Assembly (NCBI GenBank): GCA_964247055.1
Contig: OZ176050.1
Coordinates: forward strand, 9,734,001 to 9,798,000
DNA from: Paragordius varius
Lineage: Eukaryota; Nematomorpha
DNA length: 64,000 nt
Direction: 5' to 3'
Positions 52,386-63,235 of this stretch are shown here, in pieces (within the stretch, counting starts at the first letter, position 1; every line of letters begins with the position of its first letter). The position numbers and the translations under genes were made by a program. The notes beneath the pieces were generated by a model that saw only the letters and a program-made list of their open reading frames with translations, did not search any database and was not told the DNA's origin.

Positions 52386-54190
52386 GGTGTTAAACTGTGT
52401 GTTACCATTTGGAATGCAAACTTTCTATTGGAAAATTCTGCCAATGAGATCGAAGATATTACTAATGTAGCTAAACAAATTGCAGACTGTATTAGACTAA
52501 AATGTCAACAGTTCTTGCAACATGATAATTTAGAATTTAAGCCTGAAATTGCTATTACATGTGGATCTGGGCTTGGAAACATCGTTAAAGAGTTAATATC
52601 TGCTCCTACTGTTAATTATAATAATCATAACTATCTCATTATACCTTATGCAAGTATACCTCACATGCCAATATCACAAGGTATTTTTGCTGCATATTAT
52701 GTTTTTACCACCAAGTAATTTATAAAAAGTTATTTGAAATTTTATGTTTGGTTTTTTTATCATTACAGTAGAAGGCCATTTGAATCAAATGGTTTTTGGT
52801 ATTCACAATGGTGTTCAGTTCCTATGTTTCCAAGGACGAGTTCATATATATGAGGGCCTTCCTGACTCAAAAGTATAAAATTATAATGTTAATTTGTATT
52901 GGTGTAGGTTATAACTGAAACTTAAATTTAATGCAGTTTTTTATGATATATATGTACTAAAATACCCGTTTCAAAAAAAATATATTCCTATTAGTTGACA
53001 TTAATCATAAGAGCCTTGCACATGCTTGGGATTGGGTGCCTTTTCCTTACAAACGTGTCTGGTTGCATTTCACCCCGTTTTAAAATGGGCGATATAATGG
53101 TTATAAGAGATCATGTAGACTTGCCAAGTCTGTTTGGCTATTCGAACAATGGATATTACAGGTTATATGTCATATGTAAAATTGACTGTTACACCTAATT
53201 ATGTACTTTTGGCATCGATCCTTTATCATACCCTTAAAAACCTTATAAATAGCAACGTTTGTTGGTAGTGTGACATATTGATGTAGTTTTGGTTTTAAAT
53301 TATATTTTTACGACTGTTTCTGTTCTGTAAATAAATATTAAAGGTTACACTGCCTTCTTGTAATATTTTATAATCCATTTTAGATGTTTTTATTATTATT
53401 ACATTAAAAGTAATCAGTTATCGGTAATATTGTGTATCATAGTTTTCTATCCATGGCATCTACACATTCTTCATTAGTTTTTCCAATAATTTACTTTTAC
53501 TATGAATTTTTGTAGATACTTAATTTGGTGTTTTATTATAAATATTTAACCCATCTTACATATAATAGGAGCTAAATCTTATTATTTTAGATCTAATAAA
53601 TCTAATGGTTCAACTTATTCGGAGGATCTCATAAGTTTAGCCTTACAATCGGCCAATGATTTACATTTAGGGGATATTTGTCGCCAGGGAGTATATATTA
53701 GAGCCAGTGGACCCAATTATGAAACTTGTTCTGAACGAGCCTTCTTTCAACGAAGTGGAATGGGAGACGCGATAGGTTATATAATAAATTAAATTAATTT
53801 TCATTTAATTGAAATATATTTTTAATGTTATCCCCTTTTCTATTTTATTTTCTTCATGAGGTATAATACCATATAATTAAAAAATAACTTTTTAAATTTA
53901 AAACGATTAATTTATACGCTTTATTTTCATAATTGACTTACGATGCATTTTTAGGGGCCAGTACTGCTAATGAAGCTACACTAGCCCATAACTTAGGCAT
54001 GAAAGTGTGTGGATTTAGTTTGATAACCACTAATTATGAAAATGCTGATAATTTATTAAATGAAACCGGAAATCAGGGAAAATCTACTTTTATAGATCAT
54101 AATCAATTAATTAATTTTTCAATGGATGATGGAGCTAAAAAATTGGGACAAATTTTGAAAAGAATGATTGAGATGCTTGCGCAAAATTAA
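52386..54190 (+). CDS. Purine nucleoside phosphorylase paralogue 1, five exons, 5' end unresolved
   Basis: PNP cleaves purine nucleosides with phosphate to base and ribose 1-phosphate. Exons are ~52386-52680, 52769-52872, 52995-53161, 53591-53775 and 53955-54190. No in-frame ATG precedes the domain, so a 5' exon is missing. About 314 aa are visible. Kept residues (human numbering): Ser33 (ITCGSGLG), His64 (VEGHLN), Arg84/His86 (GRVHIYEG), Asn115 (TNVSGC) and Glu201 (GPNYET). Changed: Ala116 to Val, Phe200 to Tyr, Met219 to Ala (GASTANE) and Asn243 to Thr (SLITT). The segment around Phe159 (RFGDRFP in human), which enters the neighbouring subunit's site, is replaced by YRSNKSNGS. Introns are 88, 122, 429 and 179 nt, at the positions used in PNP-2. 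AATAAA follows at 54235. Activity is uncertain. Confidence 0.9.
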
Positions 54191-54725
54191 ATATTTAACA
54201 AAATATTTAAAATGGAACAAATATTATTACACAAAATAAATGCTTAATATATGATGTATATAGAGTTTTATTCGTTTGTTCATCAATATACATTGATTAA
54301 TTAAAAAATTGTATTATTTATATTATCCACATATTTTATCGTAAATTGGTCTAATTTTTATCTTTGCAAACATGTTTTTGAGGCCTTTCAGATTTGGCTA
54401 AAGGATAATATTTTTTAACCCTTTTTTCGATTGTTAAAACAATCACTTTTTGATTATGTAAAAACGCAACTCTATCACCCTTTTTAAATTTATAGTGAAT
54501 ATGGATTTAAAATACTTCCAATTATGGATATTAATAATGAGAAAAAAAGTATAAAATGGTTTTTCGGCCCTTTCAGCTCTTGTAAAACAGCCTTATTAAT
54601 TAATAGTTTCAAAATATTTGGGTAAACCTAATTAAGTATGGTTTTATTTTTTTTAACGTTTAAAGTTAAAAAGATTTTCCTCCTAAGATATCATGAAAGG
54701 ATAAATTTTTTTTGCCAATTTCCAT

Positions 54726-54930
54726 ATATACCATTTACAGCTAATTCCCTTGAACGATTCAAACTCACGCTAAAATAAGTGTTTTTACCTATTATATTTT
54801 CAAAAAATGAAATTTCGTATAACATAATACTGAATAAATAATAAACCTGCCTTAAAGAAATAATTCATATTAATGATGAATGATAGCCTGATAGGCATAA
54901 TTTAAGGGTGAATTTGAAGTGTGCTATAGG
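54726..54930. mobile_element. MITE family C, copy 3
   Basis: It begins TATACCATTTACAGCTAATT and ends GGGTGAATTTGAAGTGTGCT. It shares CGCTAAAATAAG and the AATAATAAACCTGCC block with the other copies. The ends are more decayed than in copy 1. Confidence 0.6.
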
Positions 54931-55189
54931 TGCGGATAAAAAATACACACCGAAATTGTTATAATTATTAATGTTTGATCGCTTATACAATTATCATCAC
55001 TGCCGCCAAAGTTAATACACAATTTCATAAAATTTTGCTCATGGCTAAATACAAGCCCTAAGCCTTTAATTTGTCTACTTTAACTAATTTTTAATAGCCA
55101 ATCTTCGACCTCTCCATAACTTTGTTAATGACCCCTAAAACCAAAACCATCGTCTTTATTTTCTTATCAGCATATCTATCATTCCCCAG

Positions 55190-55990
55190 TCTAAAAGAAA
55201 TATATTCCCAATTAATCGGAACGTTTTTTTTGTCAATCAAACGATTTCTCAATCAAATTAATTTCTCAATAAAACATTTTTCCAATTAAAAACGCTTTTG
55301 TTTGTTACTATTAAATATTAGATTAACCTTTTGCCATTATATACATATTATTGTTTTTATCAACACTATTCTTCAACAATTTTTTATTATTTTTGACTTT
55401 ATGCGATATCATTAAATAACTTACTCTTATGAATTATTTTTATTTATTATCCTATAACTCGAATTTAAGTTCAATTTCTTCAACTTAAAAGTCTAAAACC
55501 GTCTTTATTCTGTTTCTGAGCTATTATAATACAGATATACATTTGATAGTTTACCATTTTTATGCTCTGTAGCTAACAATATATTAAAAATCAAAAATAT
55601 GTAAATTTAATGGCGGTTTAAATATTTTTTAAACAAACCACTAAAAAAATTATCACACTTGCGTAATGGAATTATAACCTCCAAAAAATTGAGTGAATTG
55701 AATTATTCAAAGGGGAATTTTGAATGCTTAGGATTGAATCCGGAATATTTGAGGTTGAAACATCTAAATGAATTACTTAAAAAATTTATTAAGAATAAAT
55801 ATTTTAATAATTCCGCAATTTTAAATTGAAAATATAAAATGTAAATAAATAATTGTGGTTAAAAACTAACTTTTACGTTCAAAAAATTAAATAATTTTAT
55901 TTCTAGTTTTAATATCATAAAAATGTTTTTATTTTTGAAAATGTTTACATTGATTGGAAAACTTTAGGATTTTGTTTAATTTGGAAATTG
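55190..55990. mobile_element. Inverted-repeat element family F, copy 2
   Basis: At the left, TTCCCAATTAATCGGAACG and further TCAATNAAAACG-like units. At the right the inverted counterpart (TTACATTGATTGGAAAACTT). The family resemblance to 44455-45335 is in the end units only. The middle differs. Boundaries are approximate. Confidence 0.45.
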
Positions 55991-56005
55991 TAGGGAAAAT
56001 ATATT

Positions 56006-56240
56006 CAAGAGTTACCACGCGCGGCCCGCGATGCTTTATATGCGGCCTTCAAAAAAATTGAGAATCCATAATTCGAAATTGGTATTTAATTTCTTTATAT
56101 AGTCTATTAAATTGGCAAAAACTAGGAAAAATTATTGTATTGGGTTGTTGAATTCTTCGATCTTATATTTGAAATCTAAATTATTTATGATACCTAGATA
56201 TATTTTCAGTCCACTAAACCATTTGTTTTGGACACCCCTG
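56006..56240. mobile_element. hAT MITE family A, copy 4
   Basis: Left CAAGAGTTACCACGCGCGGC, right TTTTGGACACCCCTG. The left end is decayed and no good target duplication remains. Confidence 0.65.
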
Positions 56241-56296
56241 ATATAACCTGCTTTGCTGAATCTCATATTTCAGTATATTAATATAAATAACTAGGG

Positions 56297-56582
56297 CAGT
56301 GAGTCCAACACATATGGCTTCGCGCGCATTTTTGACTTTAAAACTCTGGCGGCTGTCGAAATATATATGGGCATTCATAAGGAATTTAGTGGATTTTAAG
56401 CATAACCCTGTAAAATGCAAACTCAATATGGCAATTATTTCTAATTTTGCCAATTGGAGAGAGTTATTTAAAAAAAATTGTTTAGGAAATATCATTTTTA
56501 TTTAGATTTTGTGAGCATGATTATGTAATTTAAGGATTGACAAATTTTTCGCGGGCCGCACAAAAAATCTCGGAGTCCCTTG
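56297..56582. mobile_element. hAT MITE family A, copy 5
   Basis: Left CAGTGAGTCCAACACATATG with GGCTTCGCGCGC, right CGCGGGCCGC and CGGAGTCCCTTG. Flanking 8-mers AACTAGGG and ATCTAAGG match at six of eight positions. Confidence 0.75.
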
Positions 56583-56739
56583 ATCTAAGGGGTAAAACTC
56601 CATCCCAAATAACATTAACACAAAAAGTAGTTTGGGATGAGGTATTAGAAATGCTTTATCTATATATTAAAAAAAATAAGAGATGTGAGCTTTGAGCGAG
56701 GCTTGGAAAACGGATAATCCCACCGATTTTAAATTAAAA

Positions 56740-57480
56740 ATCATTTCAGTTATTGATACGCTGACAGTGACTAAGACCTTTCTTGAATTGGGCCCTGAGT
56801 TTAGCCCCACCGCGTGTAAAAATCGCATTTATTCAGTTTCAATAATGTACAATTTATAATGTTCAGTAAATGCGCCGAGACAAAACGCTTTTTTTATTTA
56901 GCCTCCACAATTAAATAAGTTTTTTTTGGTTTGGCGCACGTTACCAAAAATTTGAGGGTACAGTCAGTTTTAATGTACTTTTGTAGTTTTACAATTGCGC
57001 CGAAAATGAATAAGCTCTTTTTTTAAATTAGCCCCTTAATTACAAGTGTAAAAGTATGGGGTTTTAGATCACATTCGCTTTGAAGGAGGTTTTTTGGAAA
57101 GCGTTTAGGTCCATGCACATTCAATAGTGTTTTTTAAGCCTTTTATTGAAAATTAACCCATCAGTTTCGTCCCGCCAATATAAAAATAGTTTTTTGAACA
57201 ATTTTTGGTTTTGTAACACGATCCTGGAAAAAGTGTAGGAGTCAGTCTGGAGAAAGACTTTTTTTATTGTTTTACAGTGGGGTTGATGGTAACTAAGACC
57301 GTTTTTTAAGTATCGCCTCATTAACCCCCACTTAGCGTAAAAATAGGAGAATCAAAATATTTCTGGCGTTGAAGCAAATTTTTGGAAAGCGTGTAAGCCC
57401 CATATTTAAAATTAGTGTTTTTTTTATTATACCGTCGAGGGTGAATAAGCTTTTCTTAGAATTTGCCTGTCTCAGTCCAG
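56740..57480. repeat. Diverged tandem repeat
   Basis: TTTTTGGAAAGCGT plus TAGGTCC/TAAGCCC and TAGTGTTTTTT occurs near 57090 and again near 57377. GACTAAGACC/AACTAAGACC with a following TTAGCCCC or TTAACCCC and GTGTAAAAAT occurs near 56770 and 57290. AATTGCGCCGAAAATGAATA-like phrases also recur. The arrangement suggests repeats of a few hundred bp, heavily diverged. Similar AAAAAGCGC phrases occur at 42290-42960. Confidence 0.4.
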
Positions 57481-57504
57481 TCCTATCCGTGGAAAAATGG
57501 GTTT

Positions 57505-58088
57505 TTAACACTTGGATACAACACATTTATTATATTCTTTCGATTCAAATTGGGGTAGTTAAATACCCCAGGCCTGTTTAAAATGTAATTCTTTAAAAAT
57601 ATGGAAGGAATCGAAACCATTGCGATATTTTCCACTTAAACATTAATAAACCGAAATATATAAAATCTTTTATTCAAAAATACTTAATATTACTTATTTT
57701 AAGCTAAAACAAAGGGTAAAAATTTAGTCAACGTGACATCTGTGCAATGGTAAAATTGAAAAAGAATACAATATTAATCGCTTTTTCTATTTCTATCAAT
57801 GTTAGAAGTAATTGAAATAAAAAATTAGCTTTAATTTTACCCTTAAAATTCAAAGAAGACGATATTTTGCAAAAATTTTGCAAAATAAAAATGGCGTCGA
57901 AGTAGTTTGACATGGAATTTTTTTTCAAAACAAAATTATATTTAGATATTTTGGCATATTTATATAAATTTTATTAGGATAGAGGCATAAATTTAAATTG
58001 GGACCGTTTCATTCAGTAGTTTTTTAAAAATCTTAACTCAATTTTAGTCTGGTGTGTTTAGATACCCCAATTTGAATCGAAGTGTTAA
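57505..58088 (-). mobile_element. TTAA-flanked element (piggyBac-like), copy 2
   Basis: TTAA flanks at 57505 and 58085, with CACTTGGATACAACAC inside the left and AATCGAAGTG inside the right. It is in reverse orientation to 46658-47242, within one base of the same length. Inner GGGGTA/TACCCC blocks are inverted. The matching open frame is on the minus strand (57928-57728). Confidence 0.75.
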
Positions 58089-59062
58089 AAAACGTATGAG
58101 AGCTGTCAGTTTCAAGATTTAATTTTTGATTTTGTAGAATGGCGCCAAAACTAAGTAGGCTAGCTCTTCAATACAGCCCCTTTTTAAAAAAAAAATTGAC
58201 TTAATATATTTTAAAAGGGCACGTCCATGTACAAATTAGAAATATTTATTTAAATAAATGCGTCTTTGGCGTCTAAACCACATATTTTTCTATATTTACC
58301 CCAACCGTGTATAGATTAGATTTTCTTTAAAATATTTACTTTGAAGCCTTTTCCTGAAAAAAATATAAGACTATTAACATTAATTAATATTTAAAGAAAA
58401 AAGATGATATTCAGCTGGACAGACTCTATCAAATTTGTCCTTGTAGTTAGCTGGAAAATTAAGTATTTTGCAACATTTAACCAACAAATTCTAAAGTTCT
58501 AGTATATATAAAAGCATAAATTTACACAACTTATCATTAGGGTAAAAATTATTAAGCGCTTTTGTAAATACGCCACTAAGTAAATTCTAAAACACATTAT
58601 TTATATAGTCATATTCATATACTTCATTATAATGGGATCATTTTCATTAAGGGACCGTTTTAATATGGCCAATTTGGTGTTACAGATAAAATATTTAATT
58701 TTATGTAAAATTCCCAAAAAATCACTTAATAGCAGTATTTATTGCTAAAATTTTACAAAAATAATTATCGGTCAGAGTACGTTACAGCGAAGCGTGACAG
58801 GGCCAGCTAATATTATTTAAATTTCCACAAATATATATTTTGTAAAATCAAAAGTAATGTTATTAATATTTAATGTGTATTTTAATATTAAACCGTGATG
58901 TATGCCATATAATCTTAAGGCACCCAAAAATATTTCGAAGCATTATAATAAATTTTGTCTGTTATGCGTAACCAATTTTTTTGTTGAATTTTACTTATTG
59001 TGGTTAAGCATCATATGATCATGTAACCACCTAAAAATCGATATCTTTTGGGTGGCTTATTT

Positions 59063-61189
59063 ATGGAAGCTATGGATAAGGAATTTATGTGGAAATCCGC
59101 CAACGAAATTTCCAATTATATTAAATTAAGATGTGAAGAAACGTTGAATTCTGACCCTTTTAAACCATGTATTGCAATTATATGTGGCTCTGGATTAGCC
59201 GATGTATCGGATATTTTAGATGGTGATGACGAAAAAATGAGTTATAAACGATTATCAGTGCCATATTCTGAAATTCCACATATGCCAATATCTCAAGGTA
59301 TATTAATAAAATATTTTAGTGGATGGTCATTTGAATAAATTAGTGTTTGGTACTATTAATAATCAGTATCAAGTATTATGTTTTCAGGGAAGATCTCATT
59401 TTTATGAAGGTATCCCGTATTGGAAAGTATGAATTTTTTTTATGCATAGTTAATTTTGCCACTGCGAGCGCTTAAAATTATGGGCATAAAAATTGTATTT
59501 TTGACCAATGTTGCTTCGTGTCTATCAGATGAATTTAAAACAGGAGATATTATGTTAATTAAAAGCCATATTGATTTACCATCATTAATTGGATTAAATC
59601 CATTGCTTGGACCAAATGATGATAGGTACTAAATCATTATATTTTGGATATTAATTATTATATATAAATATTTTGGCATAGTTTCGCCAACTTAAAATTA
59701 ATTTATATACATAACTATTGTAGAACCTATTTATGAAAAGGTTTAGTAATATATACCTCGAAGCTTCCACCATCTTTGCTTGAAATTTTTTATTAGATGC
59801 TTTTGAAAACTCAAAAGAAAAAAATATATATAACTTGTAATAATTTAACTGAAAAAATTATTGATTTTTGGTAATTAATTTGTTAGAGAAAGGTGTCACT
59901 ATAAGCCGATTCATACATTTTTTCCCTAAATCCATTATTTTTAGCAACTTTTAAAAACTAATATTAATTTATACTGGTCCTTATGAAAAGTTAAAAATTA
60001 CATTGTATGCTTTACGAAAATACTACACATAACCTGGCTTAATATGTCGTAAAATAATTATCAATTGAATTTTTAGATTATTATATTATTGCTCGCTTGT
60101 GTAATTAATTTTTTTTATTGCCTAATATTTTAACAAATATATTGTATTGTTATATCCATTATTTAGATTTGGGATCAGATTTCCAGATTGTTCTCAAATT
60201 TATTCAAAGAAATTGATTGAAAAAGCACAGGAAGCCGTTAAAGAATTAAATTTGGGTGCGTTTTGTCGAGCCGGCGTTTATATCCGTTGTAGTGGACCAA
60301 ATTATTCGACTTTGGCTGAAACTCAATTTCTTCAAAATTGTTTGAAGGGTGATGCTGTCGGTAATTATTGAGAGATATTTTTTATAATCCTAAATTTTTA
60401 CGAAATTATCTTAAAATAAAAAAAAACATGTGCAATAAAAAATTGTAAACAAGTGGAGAAAACATTTTATCCTTTTATAATTAATTTTACACCCGATTTC
60501 TATCATTCAACCGTATCCATATGTATTAGAAAAATTAGGGATATAATGCAATTATTTTTATAAAAAAGCATCCTTTTAATTTTTTTATTTAATACAGGGG
60601 ATTCCAACACAAATATCTTCGCGGCTGCTTTGATGATTTTTGTTTTTTTACTTTAAATAATAGTAATTTTTGATTAACCAATTTTTTAACATTTTTAGAG
60701 CACTTTTGCACATAAAAACACCTGCTGGACATCCATGATTTAGAACATAAAATTATATTTTAAATCTAATAACAGTCTAACTCTGACATAATGCGATTTA
60801 AATTATTTATATTAAGTCTTTTATTCTTATTATCACACTCACTAGGCTCAAGTTTATCGGACGAAGCTCTTGTTTTATACCATTCATCTTTGGCTGTTTG
60901 TGGTTTGAGTCTCATAGCCGATGATTATATTTGTGCAACGGATGAATTAAGTGATATGTTGGAACAAGAAATACCAATCACCTATAAACATCCCGAAATA
61001 ATGTCTATGCATGATGAATCGATAACTATCACTGCCATTCAACAGCAAGAAAAACGCAAAAGTTTAAGGGAACAAGAGGCTGTACTAGCCTTATCAGTAG
61101 ATGATGGTTCCCGTAGGATTGGACAAATCATAAAGAATGTCGTACTCAGGCTTATCAAAGAAAATGCACTTGAAAATTACAGTGAATAA
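59063..61189 (+). CDS. Purine nucleoside phosphorylase paralogue 2, five exons, MTAP-like base pocket
   Basis: Exons 59063-59297, 59320-59426, 59450-59625, 60167-60360 and 60846-61189 join in phase to 351 aa, starting at the ATG of MEAMDKEFMWKSANEISNY. Kept residues (human PNP numbering): Ser33 (IICGSGLAD), His64 (VDGHLNK), Arg84/His86 (GRSHFYEG), Asn115 (TNVASC), Phe159 (DRFGIRFPD) and Ser220. Glu201 is Ser (GPNYST) and Asn243 is Asp (SLIADDY), Met219 is Ser. Methylthioadenosine phosphorylase also has Ser and Asp at those two sites, so adenine nucleosides are a possible substrate. An insertion of about 30 polar residues (HPEIMSMHDESITITAIQQQ) precedes the last helix. The first two introns are 22 and 23 nt, the others 541 and 485 nt. 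The last contains a hAT MITE. Confidence 0.93.
60595..60737. mobile_element. hAT MITE family A, copy 6, in PNP-2 intron 4
   Basis: Left CAGGGGGATTCCAACACAAA and CTTCGCGGC, right GCTGGACATCCATG. At 143 bp it is an internally deleted version. Flanks ATTTAATA and ATTTAGAA match at six of eight positions. Confidence 0.65.
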
Positions 61190-61257
61190 TTGTTTGTTTG
61201 TATGTCTCTTATATATACCTTTAGTTACGTTTATGTTTCAATATGAGTAAAATTACA

Positions 61258-61399
61258 TTGCTAGTTGTTCGTTAAATATTGCTAGATAGTGAATACAGCA
61301 GAGAGCATTATTAATTGCACAACGAAAAAAATAACTTAAGCCAATAATAATTCCTTTCCTGTTTATACTATCTGGCAATTCTAATTGAAAGCCTAGCAA
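61258..61399. mobile_element. MITE family E, copy 2
   Basis: Ends CATTGCTAG and CTAGCAATG, with inner ATTGCTAGATAGTGAATACA matched by the complement of TATACTATCTGGCAATTCTA. It shares the AGCCAATAATA block with copy 1 at 28197-28352. Confidence 0.65.
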
Positions 61400-62233
61400 T
61401 GCATTCTTACTCACCACATATATTTTTTATATTTATATAAAGCTTATCCATTGTATGCCAAATATAACAATTACATTTATTTTCACTCTATTTTATTTAT
61501 TTATATTTACCTGCAGATATATTATTATTATTAGATAAGGTGAGCTATTATCGAGAGCCAGTAAAGATATGTTTTAATCAGGTTAAGTGTTTAAAAATTG
61601 TACAGTACTAAAATTCTTTCGTTTACTTTGGGTAATAATCTACGGGTAAAATATAGAGCGCCTAATTATGCAATTTTTCTGTATTTTTATATATTAATTA
61701 TGATTGAAATGCGTTATTGACAATCACATTATATCATCACTTTTCAAACTATGCACAGTCTAAACAATTAAAATTATATATTATATATTTAACCATTATA
61801 TTTTGTGTATTTATTTTATCATATTATAAATGTTGTTAGACAACTCAGGGAAGATTTTTGGGGATCTTAATTGTCAACCTTTTTTTGTCTAAAAAAAATT
61901 GGCAATTCAGTACCTGGTATATTTAGGATAATCAACATTACACATTTAATTTTATATTAAATCAAGCATAATTTTATAATTATGCCAATTTTTTTATAAA
62001 ATTTTGCATGTAATGCAAATCCTATCCAAATTACCATCAAAATACTCATATTTTGAACTATATATACTCATACATATTTTTATATATTTTTGGTATTGAA
62101 AATTTAATATATATATTATTATATCATTGCATAGATAATTATATATGTACACCTATTTTAATATATATGATGTCTATTTATTAATTAAAAAAGAGTTAAA
62201 ATAAATGTATTAATGTTGTAAAATATCTCAATA

Positions 62234-62234
<1 letters not shown>

Positions 62235-62302
<68 letters not shown>
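62235..62302. repeat. (AT)n microsatellite, about 34 units
   Basis: Longest uninterrupted TA run in the window. It creates a spurious Tyr-Ile open frame on the minus strand. Confidence 0.97.
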
Positions 62303-62307
<5 letters not shown>

Positions 62308-62522
62308 ATTTTATTGATTGTAAGCGGTGATATACATAATAGGGTTTTTTAAAATAAATTATTGCATATTTATATCCTGAGTGTTTTTTAGCGTGATAAT
62401 TTTTTTGCAAATCACATGTAATGTAATATATTTTTAAAACAATAGACTAATCAAATTTTGCTTATAATGATAATAATTTACAATATACATTGCTAGAATA
62501 TATGGCCTATTGTAGCCTTAAA

Positions 62523-63235
62523 TTAATCTAAACGAATCATTTCGCGTATTAGATTGGCTAAATCCTTTCCGCCTTTATCAGCGATTTCCAGGACATACTC
62601 ATGACAAATTTTATCTTTTTCGGGGTCGGTGTAATTGTCATAATTTACGAGAGTTGTGATTAGACTTAATGCGCAAACTCGGATATCACAATGTCGAGCT
62701 GTTATAACCTCCGGAATAGTGCTCATTCCTAAAAATACACATGAATGGTTAAATATACAATAAAGAGCATTATATCACGAAAGCAATTGCTTACAGCCAT
62801 CGATGAAATCGAGGAACCGTATCGTTTGTAATTTTTTTAAAAAAGAACTACTTTATTATTTATTATTTTGATCATTGAATTTAAAATATTTTTTCTATTT
62901 GATAAAATGGTAAAATAAAACCGGGCTGGTTCTTAGGAGCGGCACAATTCCCACCTATTAACACCGGTTTCTGCTCAAATATTTGGGAATCTACAGCGCA
63001 GAATTTAAAATCCTGATTTTTTTGATGAATTAATATATGTATACCAACAGCATCTCCTCCCATTCTGTGTACAGCCTTGCTTTCAGCCTTTGTTTCATAG
63101 CTTGGCCCAACCAGCATGAAATAAATGCCCTCTTTAACATGATTCTTTATATTTAATTCTTGGGCAATTTGTAGGCATCGATTTCGGAGTTCGAGATCAT
63201 AGGCGTTGTTTAAATCGGGAAATCGAGTGCCCCAC
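62523..63235 (-). CDS. Purine nucleoside phosphorylase paralogue 3, last two exons (rest beyond the right edge)
   Basis: Minus-strand exons are 63235-63045 and 62728-62523, phase 1 between them. The first gives WGTRFPDLNNAYD, then LVGPSYETKAES and GGDAVG. The second continues MSTIPEVITARHCDIRVCAL and SLITTLVNYDNYTD to MIRLD and stop. Compared with human PNP, Glu201 (GPSYET), Met219, Ser220 and His257 (CHEYV) are kept. Phe159 is Trp and Asn243 is Thr. This is the most canonical of the three copies. It converges on PNP-2, and both intron positions are shared with PNP-1 and PNP-2. The N-terminal exons were not found in the last 765 bp and should lie past the window. Confidence 0.92.

Larger units (their letters stand above)
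54191..59062. other. Repeat-rich spacer between PNP-1 and PNP-2
   Basis: No exon found in 4.9 kb. It holds a family C MITE (54726), a family F element (55190), two family A hAT MITEs (56006, 56297), diverged tandem repeats (56740-57480) and the second piggyBac-like copy (57505). All are listed separately. Confidence 0.6.
61190..62522. other. Spacer between the convergent PNP-2 and PNP-3 genes
   Basis: No exon. Contains MITE family E copy 2 (61258) and a long (AT)n run (62235). Both genes end here, so polyadenylation signals are expected at each side. Confidence 0.6.

Noticed and set aside
52354-52427. ATG at 52354 as the PNP-1 start
   Set aside because: It is in a different frame, and a hypothetical 24-nt GC-AG intron from 52362 to 52385 does not bring it into the PNP frame.
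62228-62410. Open frame of repeated Tyr-Ile
   Set aside because: It is the translation of the (AT)n microsatellite.
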